A stretch of DNA of 64,000 nucleotides from Coptis chinensis. Its lineage: Eukaryota; Streptophyta; Magnoliopsida; Ranunculales; Ranunculaceae. The translations under genes were made by a program, and so were the position numbers. The number at the start of each line of letters is the position of its first letter. Position 1 is the first letter of the stretch. Below, piece after piece: positions 36,410 through 46,974 of the stretch. Location of the stretch: positions 97,019,001 through 97,083,000 of the forward strand of contig CM027379.1 of the NCBI GenBank assembly GCA_015680905.1, given 5' to 3'. Under the pieces are notes generated by a model that worked only from the letters and a program-made list of their open reading frames with translations, did no database searches and was not told where the DNA came from.

Positions 36410-36884
36410 TCTCTTAGCTCAGCTTTGGATCCAAGTGGTTCTTTTAAGTCCTTCGATATTGATGATATTTGCAAGCTCGCCGATTGTTTTTATTGTGAAG
36501 ACTTTACTAAGCAGGAGATATATATTTTGAGAAGCCAACTGCAACATTACAAGATTGATGTGGTTAATCATGCTCTTTTTTAGAAAATGTCTACAATCTC
36601 TGAGTTATGTCAAGGATTAGTTGAAACAAAAAAGTCAAAACACTATTTTTTTTATTGATAGATTGATTCGTCTTATCTTGACACTTCCTGTTTCCACAAC
36701 AACTACAGAACGAGTATTTTCAGCAATGAAAATCGTCAAAACACGGCTTCATAACAAGATGGGGGATGTGTTTCTTGCCAATTGTATGACTGTGTATATT
36801 GAACGAGAGTTTGCTGAAGAAGTCTATTTGGATGGGATAGTAGATGAATTTATTAAGAAGCCACGCAAGGCGAAATTTTGCTAG
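36410..36884 (+). pseudogene. hAT transposase C-terminal part with dimerisation domain
   Basis: Beyond the solo LTR the transposase resumes with LSSALDPSGSFKSFDIDDIC and RSQLQHYKIDVVNHALF, then reaches a stop. A second frame (36621-36884) carries the hAT dimerisation domain, with IRLILTLPVSTTTTERVFSA and MKIVKTRLHNKMGD and the end KKPRKAKFC. The order and spacing fit the piece at 30840-32890. Two frames show that this part is broken as well. Confidence 0.85.
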
Positions 36885-37168
36885 TGCGATACTTTGTACT
36901 TTGTTTAAATGTTTTTGTTATAGTTGTCTAGGTTTGTAGTGACGACACTCACTCTTTTGTCCATTTTGAGTATTATAATGAAAATGACGACTCTTTTGTT
37001 TACAATGTTAGTTAATTATGATCTCAAATAGACATTTGAGTTTCGTTTGACACAAGGAGTGGATGGAATTGTTTGATTTGATTGGTTCTCTTAAGAAAAA
37101 AAAAATCATAGAAGTGAACTTCAAACTATCCCCCGATATTACATCCTGGTTCTGCCCCTAAATAAAGC

Positions 37169-38478
37169 ACAATCAGTCTTATATATAAAGTTGTAAACAC
37201 TAAACAGAAACATTGTTTCTATTGTAGCATTTAAGTTTACAGCAAATTATACTTATAACTGAAAGTTTAATAACTTCCATTAAATGATAGTGTATAATTG
37301 AATTGTTAGCTGTGATCTGTTGTTCCACATACCACTTTCTCATACTTTTTCGCTTCTTTTATTTGTTTTTCCATATCTCTCTCTGCAACAACAAATTTAT
37401 TGCAGACAATCTGTTTTTCTATATATTTAAATATTAGTTCACTTTGCAGGCGCATTGCGAGTGCATTTTTGCTAGTATTTATAACTAGAAGTAGGATAAA
37501 CCTCTGATATGATAGTTGTAAGGCAAGTCGGATCATATTTGAGATTCCGAGATATGATCTGTTTTGACTCATTTTACTTTATTACTAGTCAAAAACTCAG
37601 GACAAGCAGTATTTGAAGATTTCAATTCTTTCGTTCCTACTTCCTACGCACTTAATTAGATGAAATTTAGAATGCATATTTAATCATAGGAGAATAGGGT
37701 TTATAACTGCAATGTTTTTCTTTCGAATAATGGTATATTAACTTGTTGTTGCACTAATCTGATCATCAAAATCCATATTTCTGAATTCAAACTATTTATA
37801 TATTTCGCTACTCAAAGTGATAGTGTAGCATGAAGAGTAAGGTGAATGAACTATCAACGGAAAATACTAGGCATTAAACAATCCAAAGGAACGTCTAATA
37901 ACTAATAACTTCCAAAGTAAATTTTGAAACCTATTTCCCTACTGGTTATCTGGTATAATGATTTACACGTTGTGGTTTTTATTCAAACTAAATTGATTTC
38001 CAATTTCTTGTTTTACAAATAGCATGAAGTCTATGGAATTTTTAACGCAATTGTGTAAAAATTTAACCGAAATGTGTAAAATTTCACGTATATATCGAAA
38101 TTTCATCAAATTCTTCTGGTCCGAAATTATAAACCGAGTCCATTAAAACTTGACATATTCGAAGCTTCCGAGTGCTGCAACTTGCAACCACTATTTCCAT
38201 AAACAACCCATTCTTCATGAAAATAGAAACTAACCCTGACGTGTCTAGGAAACGGTACTATTTCAAATGTTGTCTCCTGATCTCGTTAGGATCATGTGGA
38301 ATGAGGTACGTATATCTCACTCTTCTATGTTTCCTAATTCGAATCAGATATTTATTCCTCACGTGTTTCCCCTTCGTTATAAGACTTTCCAATTTCGTTG
38401 TGTGCTTACAACTGAAAACACACTTGAAATAAGTTGGCAAAAAACACCTAACGCAGTTTTGCTATAGAGAAGAAGAAG
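37169..38478. other. Unassigned stretch before kinase pseudogene
   Basis: AT-rich. A minus-strand open frame at 37306-37572 ends in a Lys/Glu-rich segment (AERDMEKQIKEAKKYEKV), but I recognise no family. The last few hundred bases would be promoter and leader of the kinase gene; no convincing TATA box can be singled out. Confidence 0.3.
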
Positions 38479-38900
38479 ATGGGTATAATGTTTGAAGAAA
38501 ATCAATACTGGAGGAGGGGAAAGATGCTTGGCCATGGTAGTTTCGAGCACAGTGCACTTGGCATACACAAATCCAACCAAGAAAATAAGCGGTTTCCCAC
38601 CTGTTATGGCGGTGAAGTCGATTCACAGATGCCGAGGCGTATCTTTTTATGAAGGAGAGCGACATACTAATGGAGCTTCAAGGTTGCCCTTACATAATTG
38701 GCCACTATAGTGATGATGATAACGTCGAGAATGGGCACGCCTACTTCAATGTGTTTCTCGAATATGCGTCCTTAGGTACCTTAGGAGATCGAATTAGAGA
38801 GCGTTATAGTGATTTTGGCCTTGGGTTACCTGAAGCAGAGGTCAAATATTTTACTCCGATGATTCTTAAAGGTCTTAAATATATTCATGAACATGAGTAT
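38479..38900 (+). pseudogene. MAPKKK-like protein kinase, N-lobe part, interrupted
   Basis: Protein Ser/Thr kinase of the plant MAPKKK type, a cytosolic signalling enzyme that phosphorylates MAPKKs. From the ATG at 38479 the frame gives NQYWRRGKMLGHGSF, a glycine-rich loop. The ATP-binding Lys appears in a second frame (PPVMAVKSIHRC, near 38600), and a third frame holds LQGCPYIIGHYSDDD, YFNVFLEYASLGTLGDRI and MILKGLKYIHEHEY (38649-38899). Two frame changes within 200 bases mean the copy is broken, or the sequence has errors. The gene stops at the insertion point of the three-LTR copia element (38901) and resumes at 45511 with VHRDMKPDN, so the break falls just before the catalytic loop. No intron is seen, as in the MAPKKK17/18 group. 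Confidence 0.8.
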
Positions 38901-39604
38901 TGTTAGAAAAATGATTTGCTCAAATCCATTTAAATATGAATGAGTAGTTTGTCTCCCAAGTTACCCCACTTAAGATGAAATGGGTTTTTTCTTGAAACAG
39001 TACGTAATGTGAGAAAAACCTTTTCAAAATGATGCATTTGTTTGAAACAGATTGCATTATGCGAAAAGGTGCGACCTTCGAAAAATGTGCACTGGTTTGA
39101 AACAGTGCATCATGCCGAAAAGGTGCAACCTTTCGAAATAGGCACTGGTTCGAAACAGTGCTATATGCCGAAATGGTGTGTCCTTTCGAAACATGTGACT
39201 TTTCAAAGAGTTGCTTACTTTTTCCCAAGAGTCACTGTGTTGTTTCGAAAAGGCACCACTCACCTATAAATAGTGGATGAATTTGGAGAGAAAAATATAC
39301 CAGATCACACAGAGTTCTGATCTTTCTCTTCTCCCTCTGTTCTTAGTCAAATACTATGTTGTGTTCACTGAGTCTATAGAATTGAAGTGCTAGCTTTCTA
39401 TAGAAGGAAATCCGTTCTATCTTGGGAGATAGTTTCCCATCAACCTTCAAGCACCCGTGAGGGGAAAATCTGTCTTAACGATTACGGTGTATCTACACTA
39501 GGCTCGGATTTAATTAAGAAGTACAAGACACTTACAAGACAAAAGGTTTGTATAGTTTGGTAATTGGTAAAGAGTAAGTACAATTAAGTTGTATATTCCT
39601 AACA
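38901..39604 (+). repeat. LTR A of three-LTR element
   Basis: 704 bp, TGTTAGAAAA to TATTCCTAACA. It contains short direct repeats with GGTTTGAAACAGTGC, and CACCTATAAATAGTGGATG, a TATA box (TATAAATA) near 39265. Confidence 0.9.
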
Positions 39605-39713
39605 ACTTAAGACAGATCTTCTTTTTCTTCTTCTTCTTTACCGAACGAATTTGTTTTCGTTTTTCTTTTTCTTTTGGTTTAAGGAAATAACAAAGTGTAG
39701 TTATATTTCGAAT

Positions 39714-39955
39714 ATGGCAACACCACTAGTTACCCTGGCATTCTATCATTTCCTTTCTTTGTTTCCATTCGTTCCTCATGGGGAGAAGCCTGAAAAGTTC
39801 AATGGAACTTATTTCAAGCGCTGGCAACAGAAGATGCTCTTCTATCTGACTACCCTGAACTTGGCAAGGTTTCTATGGGATAAGGCTCCTGATGTAAGCC
39901 CTGATGAAACCGACAAGGCGAAGGTTTTGGCCAAGCTGGGTAACGCCTGCTTATA
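39714..39955 (+). pseudogene. Copia gag fragment, first internal region (fossil)
   Basis: EKPEKFNGTYFKRWQQKMLF followed by TLNLARFLWDKAP is the N-terminal gag signature of copia elements. The gag ends early and is followed by the protease ORF. A homologous piece lies at about 42671-42905. Confidence 0.75.
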
Positions 39956-40013
39956 ACGACAAGGAAATCTGGTAGCATGTATAACGAAGGTGTGTTTCTA
40001 TTTTAGAATAGAA

Positions 40014-40478
40014 ATGACAACACCACCAGGTTCTCCTATTCATGCTGTTCCTATTTCATTTGTTAGACCTACTAGTTCGTTGAATGGTATGAACATTTTG
40101 GTCCCCGATGACGACCTTATGTTCGTAGAAGTGGAACTCAATAACTACGGGTGTATACTAGCAATGGTAGATACTGGTTCAACTCATACGTTAATCTCTG
40201 AGTATGTATACGAGGCTATTGGATTGAAACTAGCAGAATGTACAGGCTCTATGAGAGGCTTGAACCAAGAAGCCGAACCGGTGAAAGGACTCGCTTTGGA
40301 AGTTGACATTAAGATGCACAACTGGCGAGGAAAGGTAGACCTGATGGTAGCTCGCTTAGACCATTTTCAAGTCATTCTTGGAATGGACTTCTTGAAAGCA
40401 AACAAGGTGGTGGTAATGCCACACTTGGGGGGAATTATGATCCAAGATTCGAGAATCCTTGCTTCATTCGGATGTTAG
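40014..40478 (+). CDS. Ty3-type retropepsin-like ORF, first copy
   Basis: An open frame starting MTTPPGSPIHAVPISF encodes about 154 residues. It has the aspartic protease active site MVDTGSTHTLISEYV and the second conserved block FQVILGMDFLKANKV. Both are typical of the protease of Ty3/gypsy elements, not of copia, whose protease has the DSGA form. It occupies most of the space between a gag fragment and an RNase H fragment. This looks like a sequence captured from a Ty3-type element, but a host retropepsin-like gene is another possible source. The reading frame looks whole. Confidence 0.75.
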   Translation: MTTPPGSPIHAVPISFVRPTSSLNGMNILVPDDDLMFVEVELNNYGCILAMVDTGSTHTLISEYVYEAIGLKLAECTGSMRGLNQEAEPVKGLALEVDIKMHNWRGKVDLMVARLDHFQVILGMDFLKANKVVVMPHLGGIMIQDSRILASFGC

Positions 40479-40897
40479 GAATGGCTGGTGCTAAAAGGGT
40501 TCTAAAAATATTGTATTATTTGTAAGATGTATGCGTTTTACTATTGCGCCAAAGAGTGTCAATAAAGAAGATTGTTTAAGATATTGTTCTGTAAGCATAC
40601 TTGTAAGCAAAATTGAGGTCTTACAAGTGTTTCGACAATATATGAATGATATGTGACATTCTTTAACAAGACGCCTCACTTGCTAAACATATATCTAAAT
40701 GGTTTTCCAATTTATTGACTTTGTCATGAGAAATTGGGAAAATATGGGGGATTATGAATCTCCTTGAATTAATTAATTCAAAATTGGAAATTTGTTGAAG
40801 CATTACTCAAAAGACATCAAATGTGGTGTTTTACTCTAGGAGAGATGCATAAATTTCTTGGAAATCCTCAAAGCAAACGTGCATAGCGAGGTCCACT

Positions 40898-41240
40898 ATG
40901 GAATCAGAATTCATAGCATTGGACAAGGCTAGAGAAGAAGCAGAGTGGCTTCGAAATTTCTTAGAGGATATTCCAAACTGGGCTAAACCTGTGCCAGCAG
41001 TGTGTATACACTGTGACAGCCAATCTGCTATTGGTAGAGCACAGAGTAGCATGTATAACGGGAAGTCTCGATATATACGTCGTTGACATAATACCGTTAG
41101 ACAATTGCTCTCAAATGTTGTTATCTCAATCGACTATGTAAGGTCAAAAGATAACATTGCGGATCCGCTTACAAAAGGTTTAACAAGAGAGCAAGTAGAA
41201 AGATTATCAAGGGGAATGGGCTTAAAGCTTTTGAGATAAT
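40898..41240 (+). pseudogene. Copia RNase H end, first internal region (fossil)
   Basis: [34 protein letters not shown] and, further on, DYVRSKDNIADPLTKGL identify the C-terminal half of copia RNase H. A purine tract before 41851 follows. A homologous piece lies at about 43850-44190. Confidence 0.75.
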
Positions 41241-41850
41241 CAACCAAGAGTCATCATAATGGAAAAACCAACCTAGTTGACTGGAGATCCCAAGATCTAG
41301 GTTCAATGGGCCAACTGAATTATGTTTGTGACTCAGTTAGCACTGGAGAGTAATATTATACTCTAACCCATTCCTATATAAGACAGTGCATATCTGCCGC
41401 GAGAACCAGGATAAGTCAAGCTTTTAATGATTTACTATATCTTGGAAAGTTATGTTATCCAAGTGGAGTATTGCAGGATACTCTTTATAGAAATCACCTA
41501 TGTTAGTGCGAAGTGGGGCCGCTTCTATGAGAATTTTAAAGACAAATGTCTTAAAAGCACTATCTGAAACCAAGAAGTGTTCAAGGCCAAAATGAACACA
41601 AACGTGAGAACCAACAGTATTCGAGACGGTACTACGTGAAGATGATTGTCTAGGTTTATACAAACGGCTGACAGTTCAAGGACATTAATTGAAGTCTACT
41701 GATCGTCCAATTAAATCCGATCGTCTTTCACTAAGGCAAGTTCAAGGCCTCCCATGCTACTTGACCTGATGCGGTATCTTTTCATTTGTAAAATAACAGA
41801 AATCGGATGTTTATGATAGAAGAAGCCAAATTTTCATTCATGTGGGGGAT

Positions 41851-42558
41851 TGTTAGAAAAATGATTTGCTCAAATCGATTTAAATATGAATGAGTAGTTT
41901 GTCTCCCAAGTTACCCCACTTAAGATGAAATGGGTTTTTTCTTGAAACAGTACGTAATGTGAGAAAAACCTTTTCAAAATGATGCATTTGTTTGAAAGCG
42001 ATTGCATTATGCGAAAAGGTGCGACCTTTCAAAATGTGCCTTTGGTTTGAAACGATTGCATCATGCCAAGAAAGGTGCAACCTTTCGAAATAGGCACTGG
42101 TTCGAAACAGTGCTATATGCCGAAATGGTGTGTCCTTTCGAAACATGTGACTTTTCAAAGAGTTGCTTACTTTTTCCCAAGAGTCACTGTGTTGTTTCGA
42201 AAAGGCACCACTCACCTATAAATAGTGGATGAATTTGGAGAGAAAAATATACCAGATCACACAGAGTTCTGATCTTTCTCTTCTCCCCTTGTTCTTAGTC
42301 AAATACTATGTTGTGTTCGCTGAGTCTATAGAATTGAAGTGCTAGCTTTCTATAGAAGGAAATCCGTTCTATCTTGGGAGATAGTTTCCCATCAACCTTC
42401 AAGCACCGTGAGGGCTTAAAATCTGTCTTAAGGACATAGTGTATCTACACTAGGCTCGGATTTAATTAAGAAGTACAAGACACTTACAAGACAAAAGGTT
42501 TGTATAGTTTGGTAATTGGTAAAGAGTAAAAGTACAATTAAGTTGTATATTCCTAACA
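41851..42558 (+). repeat. LTR B (middle) of three-LTR element
   Basis: 708 bp with the same ends as LTRs A and C. It is preceded by a purine tract ATGTGGGGGAT and shared by the two internal regions. Confidence 0.9.
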
Positions 42559-42965
42559 ACTTTAATACACGGATCTTCTTTTCTTCTTCTTCTTTACCGA
42601 ACAGAATTTGTTTTCATTTTCTTTTCTTTTTGGTTTAAGGAAATAACAAAGTGTAATTATATTTCAGAATATGGCAACACCACTAGTTACTCCCCTGCAT
42701 TCTTTGTTCCGGCTTTGTTTCCCATTCACGTTCCTCATGGGAGAAGCCCGAAAAGTTCAATGGAACTTATTTCGTTACCGGCAACAGAAGATGCTCTTCT
42801 ATCGACTACCTGAACTTGGCAAGGTTTCTATGGGATAAGGCTCCGATGTAAGCCCCGATGAAACCGACAAAGGCGAAAGGTTTTGGCCAAAGCCGGTAAC
42901 GCTTATAACGACAAGGAAATCTGGTAGCATGTATAACGAAGGTGTGTTTCTATTTTAGAATAGAA

Positions 42966-43397
42966 ATGACAACACCACCAGGTTCTCCTATTCATGCTGT
43001 TCCTATTTCATTTGTTAGACCTACTAGTTCGTTGAATGGTATGAACATTTTGGTCCCCGATGACGACCTTATGTTCGTAGAAGTGGAACTCAATAACTAC
43101 GGGTGTATACTAGCAATGGTAGATACTGGTTCAACTCATACGTTAATCTCTGAGTATGTATACGAGGCTATTGGATTGAAACTAGCAGAATGTACAGGCT
43201 CTATGAGAGGCTTGAACCAAGAAGCCGAACCGGTGAAAGGACTCGCTTTGGAAGTTGACATTAAGATGCACAACTGGCGAGGAAAGGTAGACCTGATGGT
43301 AGCTCGCTTAGACCATTTTCAAGTCATTCTTGGAATGGACTTCTTGAAAGCAAACAAGGTGGTGGTAATGCCACACTTGGGGGGAATTATGATCTAA
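42966..43397 (+). CDS. Ty3-type retropepsin-like ORF, second copy
   Basis: Same ORF as at 40014-40478, with the VDTGSTHTLI active site and ILGMDFLKANKV. By eye the two copies are identical over more than 400 bases, while the DNA on both sides differs at many places. It ends slightly earlier than the first copy but keeps both active-site blocks. Confidence 0.75.
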   Translation: MTTPPGSPIHAVPISFVRPTSSLNGMNILVPDDDLMFVEVELNNYGCILAMVDTGSTHTLISEYVYEAIGLKLAECTGSMRGLNQEAEPVKGLALEVDIKMHNWRGKVDLMVARLDHFQVILGMDFLKANKVVVMPHLGGIMI

Positions 43398-44807
43398 GAT
43401 TCCGAGAATCCTTGCTTCATTCGGATGTTAGGAATGGTGGTGCTAAAAGGGTTCTAAAAATATTGTATTATTTGTAAGATGTATCGTTTTACTATCAAGC
43501 CAAAGAGTGCCAATAAAGAAGATTGTTTAAGATATTGTTACGTAAGCATACTTGTAAGCAAAATTGAGGTCTTACAAGTGTTTTCGACACTATATGAATG
43601 ATATGTGACATTCTTTAACAAGGCGCCTCACTTGCTAAACATATATCTAAATGGTTTTCCAATTTATTGACTTTGTCATGAGAAATTGGGAAAATATGGG
43701 GATTATGAATCTCCTTGAATTAATTAATTCAAAATTGGAAATTTGTTGAAGCATTACTCAAAAGACATCAAATGTGGTGTTTTACTCTAGGAGAGATGCA
43801 TAAATTTCTTGGAAATCCTCAAAGCAAAGCGTGCATAGCGAGGTCCACTATGGAATCAGAATTCATAGCATTGGACAAGGCTAGAGAAGAAAGCAGAGTG
43901 GCCGAAATTTCTTAGAGGATATTCCAAAATGGGCTAAACACGTGCCAGGTGTGTATACACCGTGATGACCTAATCTGCTATTGGTAGAGTTACGAGTAGC
44001 ATGTATAACGGGAAGTCTCGACATATCGTCGTTGACATAATACCGATTAGACAATTGCTCTCAAATGTTGTTATCTCAATCGACTATGTAAGGTCAAAAG
44101 ATAACATTGCGGATCCGCTTACAAAAGGTTTAAAAGAGAGCAAGTAGAAAGATTATCAAGGGGAATGGGCTTAAAGCTTTTGAGATAATCAACCAAGAGT
44201 CATCATAATGGAAAAACCAACCTAGTTATTTGGAGATCCCAAGATCTAGGTTCAATGGGCCAACTGAATTATGTTTGTGACTCGGTTAGTTAACCGGAGA
44301 GTAATATTATACTCTAACCCATTCCTATATAAGGCGGTGCATATCTGCCATGGCGAGAACCGGGGATAAGTCAAGCTTTTAATGATTTACTATATCTTGG
44401 AAAGTTATGTTATCCAAGTAGAGTATTGCAGGATACTCTTTATAGAAATCACCTATGTTAGTGAGAAGTGGGGGGCCGCTTCTATGAGAATTTTAAAGAC
44501 AAATGTCTTAAAAGCACTATTCGAAACCAAGAAGTGTTCAAGGCCAAAATGAACACAAAGCGTGAGAACCAACAAGATTCGAGGCGCATGCTGGCGTGAA
44601 GATGATTGTCTAGGTTTATACAAGCGGTACGACAGTTCAAGGACATTAATTGAAGTCACCGATCGTCCAATTAAATCCGATCGTCTTTCACTAAGGCAAG
44701 TTCAAGGCCTCCCATGCTACTTGACGTCGCGGTATCTTTTCATTTGTAAAATAACGTAAATCGGATGTTTATGATAGAAGAAGCCAAATTTTCATTCATG
44801 TGGGGAT

Positions 44808-45510
44808 TGTTAGAAAAATGATTTGCTCAAATCCATTTAAATATGAATGAGTAGTTTGTCTCCCCAAGTTACCCCACTTAAGATGAAATGGGTTTTTCTT
44901 GAAACAAGATGCGTAATGTGAGAAAAACCTTTTCAAAATGATGCATTTGTTTGAAACAGTGCATTATGCCGAAAAGGTGCGACCTTTCGAAATGTGCACT
45001 GGTTTGAAACAGTGCATCATGCCGAAAAGGTGCAATCTTTCGAAATAGGCACTGGTTCGAAACAGTGCTATATACCGAAATGGTGTGTCCTTTCGAAACA
45101 TGTGACTTTTCAAAGAGTTGCTTACTTTTTCCCAAGAGTCACTGTGTTGTTTCAAAAAGGCACCACTCACCTATAAATAGTGGATGAATTTGGAGAGAAA
45201 AATATACCAGATCACACAGAGTTCTGATCTTTCTCTTCTCCCTCTGTTCTTAGTCAAATACTATGTTGTGTTCGCTGAGTCTATAGAATTGAAGTGCTAG
45301 CTTTCTATAGAAGGAAATCCGTTCTATCTTGGGAGATAGTTTCCCATCAACCTTCAAGCACCGTGAGGGGGAAAATCTGTCTTAAGGACATAGTGTATCT
45401 ACACTAGGCTCGGATTTAATTAAGAAGTACAAGACACTTACAAGACAAAAGGTTTGTATAGTTTGGTAATTTGTAAAGAGTAAGTACAATTAAGTTGTAT
45501 ATTCCTAACA
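44808..45510 (+). repeat. LTR C of three-LTR element
   Basis: 703 bp, ending TATTCCTAACA directly before the target duplication AGTAT and the resumed kinase reading frame. Confidence 0.9.
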
Positions 45511-46020
45511 AGTATGTCCACCGCGATATGAAACCAGATAATATCCTCCTGGTTTCTTCTTCTTCTAGCTCTTCATTGACTGATATTGTGCCCAAGATAG
45601 CCGATTTTGGGCTTGCAGAGAGATTAGATAAAGAGGTGAAGAAGGATGATGAGCCACTTTTTTAACGCATCGCACCTACATGGCACGAGTCGATTTGTCG
45701 TAATGAATACAAGCCTCACTCGACCTATGGGCATTAGGGATTGTTGTTCTTGAGATGCTATGAGGAGAAGATGCCCGAGTTTTGATGTGGAATATGATTC
45801 GAGGGACAGTCTCATGATTCGAATTGGCTATAACGACGAACCGCCAATACCTAGTAGTCTTTCAACCGAAGTCGCGAGATTTTGTGAACAGATGTTTGGT
45901 AAAGAACACAGCACATAGGTGGAGTGTCGACGAGCTACTTAGTCACCCATTCCCTTTGTCGACAACAAGAAAGACGGGTGAAGAAAAAGCAAAGGGAAAG
46001 CAGAACAAGGGGTTATTCTG
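45511..46020 (+). pseudogene. MAPKKK-like protein kinase, C-lobe part
   Basis: Continuing from the N-lobe, the frame gives YVHRDMKPDNILL, the catalytic loop, then PKIADFGLAERLDKEVKKD with the DFG motif, up to a stop near 45664. After it, ESICRNEYKPHS (substrate-binding, APE-region neighbour) and, in a different frame, DFVNRCLVKNTAHRWSVDELLSHPF (kinase subdomain XI, around 45880-45955) are readable. The GTxxYMAPE segment is damaged and several stops or frameshifts fall between blocks. Catalytic-loop residues that are visible (H, R, D, K, N) and DFG are intact, so decay or sequence error is recent. The clade usually has HCD; HRD here is a small difference. Confidence 0.8.
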
Positions 46021-46705
46021 TCTCCAAGGACCCCTTTGCAGCCTAAGTGGTGGATATCCATTAGTAGTACTAACACCACGTACAGGGTAGCTGCATCTAC
46101 TGAGGACTTAAAACTCAAAGATGAAAAGAAGAGAAAGATAAAAGAGGATAATAATGAGAAAGAGGTGGTTGAAGAAGTAACAGAAGGGGAAGCAGCATTA
46201 GGGGAAGTTTTGCGTCCAAGGACTCCTTTGGTGCCTAACGACTGGTGGCTTTCCTTTGGTAGTCTTCACGCCATATACAGGCCTAAAGCTGCAAGTAAAG
46301 ACGTGCAGTTCAAGGTTGGAAAGCGGAGGATAATAGCAAATGAAGTGAAAGAGGTTAACTTTGCTACTCCGTCCTTCATCCCATGCTATTGACAACACTA
46401 AAGAGGCAAGAAGCTGGGAAAGCATACAAGACCAGAGTGTTTACAGGGAGGCTTGGGCAGCAATAACAGAGTTGCAGCAACAGGAGCTGAGACTGAGTGA
46501 AGTATGCAGAAGTAGTTGTGTGTTCCACCACTTAAATCACCATAAGGACTTGTACTGGCATCCATACAAAAAGCTCATGACCTTAACAGGGCGGATGCAG
46601 ATCAGGAAGCAATGCGGTGAAGGAACACCGGGAAAAAGAGAGAGGATGCCGGTGGAAGGGGGAGACTCGATACAGATTATTAATTATAAATTTACTGACA
46701 TGTAA
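46021..46705 (+). pseudogene. Kinase C-terminal extension with internal repeat, and downstream coding-like frame
   Basis: Directly after the kinase domain, a frame at about 46036-46392 carries two similar segments: PKWWISISSTNTTYRVAAST with LKLKDEKK, and PNDWWLSFGSLHAIYRPKAA with VQFKVGKR, about 60 residues apart and separated by a Glu/Lys-rich stretch. This looks like an internal duplication. A second frame (46361-46705) gives EARSWESIQDQSVYREAWAA, ITELQQQELRLSE and a His-rich HHLNHHKDLYWHPYKKL segment. I do not recognise either as a known domain. They may be the kinase tail or part of a neighbouring gene. Confidence 0.4.
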
Positions 46706-46974
46706 ATTTAAGAAAGTTCATAGCAATAATTATGTTGAATATGTATAAAAGGAAGAGCTATTTTATAAAGCTACCTTGCATCTGGCTGTAAGTCCACACC
46801 ATGTACTTTTCTTTTAAATGTTAATACAACATTACTGAAGTATTGTGTTGCCTTACTCTTTTAGCTTTATCGATGCTTTTGTATCATGTGAAACCATCTT
46901 CTACCACAACTTTTTTCCCCATGTATTCTACTGTTGTAAGTAAACATCTCAGTTTGATTTCCTCTATGTTCAGG

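Larger units (their letters stand above)
29855..37160 (+). mobile_element. hAT DNA transposon with TTF-type transposase, carrying a solo LTR
   Basis: The ends are CAGGGGCGGACCAAC on the left and, read inward on the other strand, TAGGGGCAGAACCAGG on the right. They are flanked by a perfect 8-bp duplication AATAAAGC (29847-29854 and 37161-37168), diagnostic of hAT. Removing the 3508-bp solo LTR and its duplication leaves about 3.8 kb, a normal size for an autonomous hAT element. The transposase is broken by stops and frameshifts as well as by the LTR, so the element is now immobile unless helped by another copy. Confidence 0.9.
38901..45510 (+). mobile_element. Copia-derived LTR element with three LTRs and two internal regions
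   Basis: The structure is LTR (38901-39604), internal region (39605-41850), LTR (41851-42558), internal region (42559-44807), LTR (44808-45510). A single perfect duplication AGTAT flanks the whole (38896-38900 and 45511-45515), so it behaves as one insertion into the kinase gene. LTRs have TGTTAGAAAAATG and TTCCTAACA ends and are very similar, indicating a young insertion. Each 2.25-kb internal region has only a gag fragment, a Ty3-type aspartic protease ORF and the end of RNase H; integrase and RT are missing, so the element is a deletion derivative that depended on helpers. Unequal LTR recombination is the likely source of the tandem form. Confidence 0.9.

Noticed and set aside
30840-36884. 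Domesticated host ZMYM1-like gene instead of transposon
   Set aside because: Intact terminal repeats and the 8-bp duplication flank it and the reading frame is broken, so it is a hAT element.
37306-37572. Minus-strand 88-residue frame
   Set aside because: Single short frame with no known motif and no gene context; mentioned only as part of the spacer.
38901-45510. Regular LTR spacing read as an array-type system such as CRISPR
   Set aside because: The repeats are 700-bp LTRs with TG...CA ends, purine tracts and a target duplication; an LTR element explains everything.
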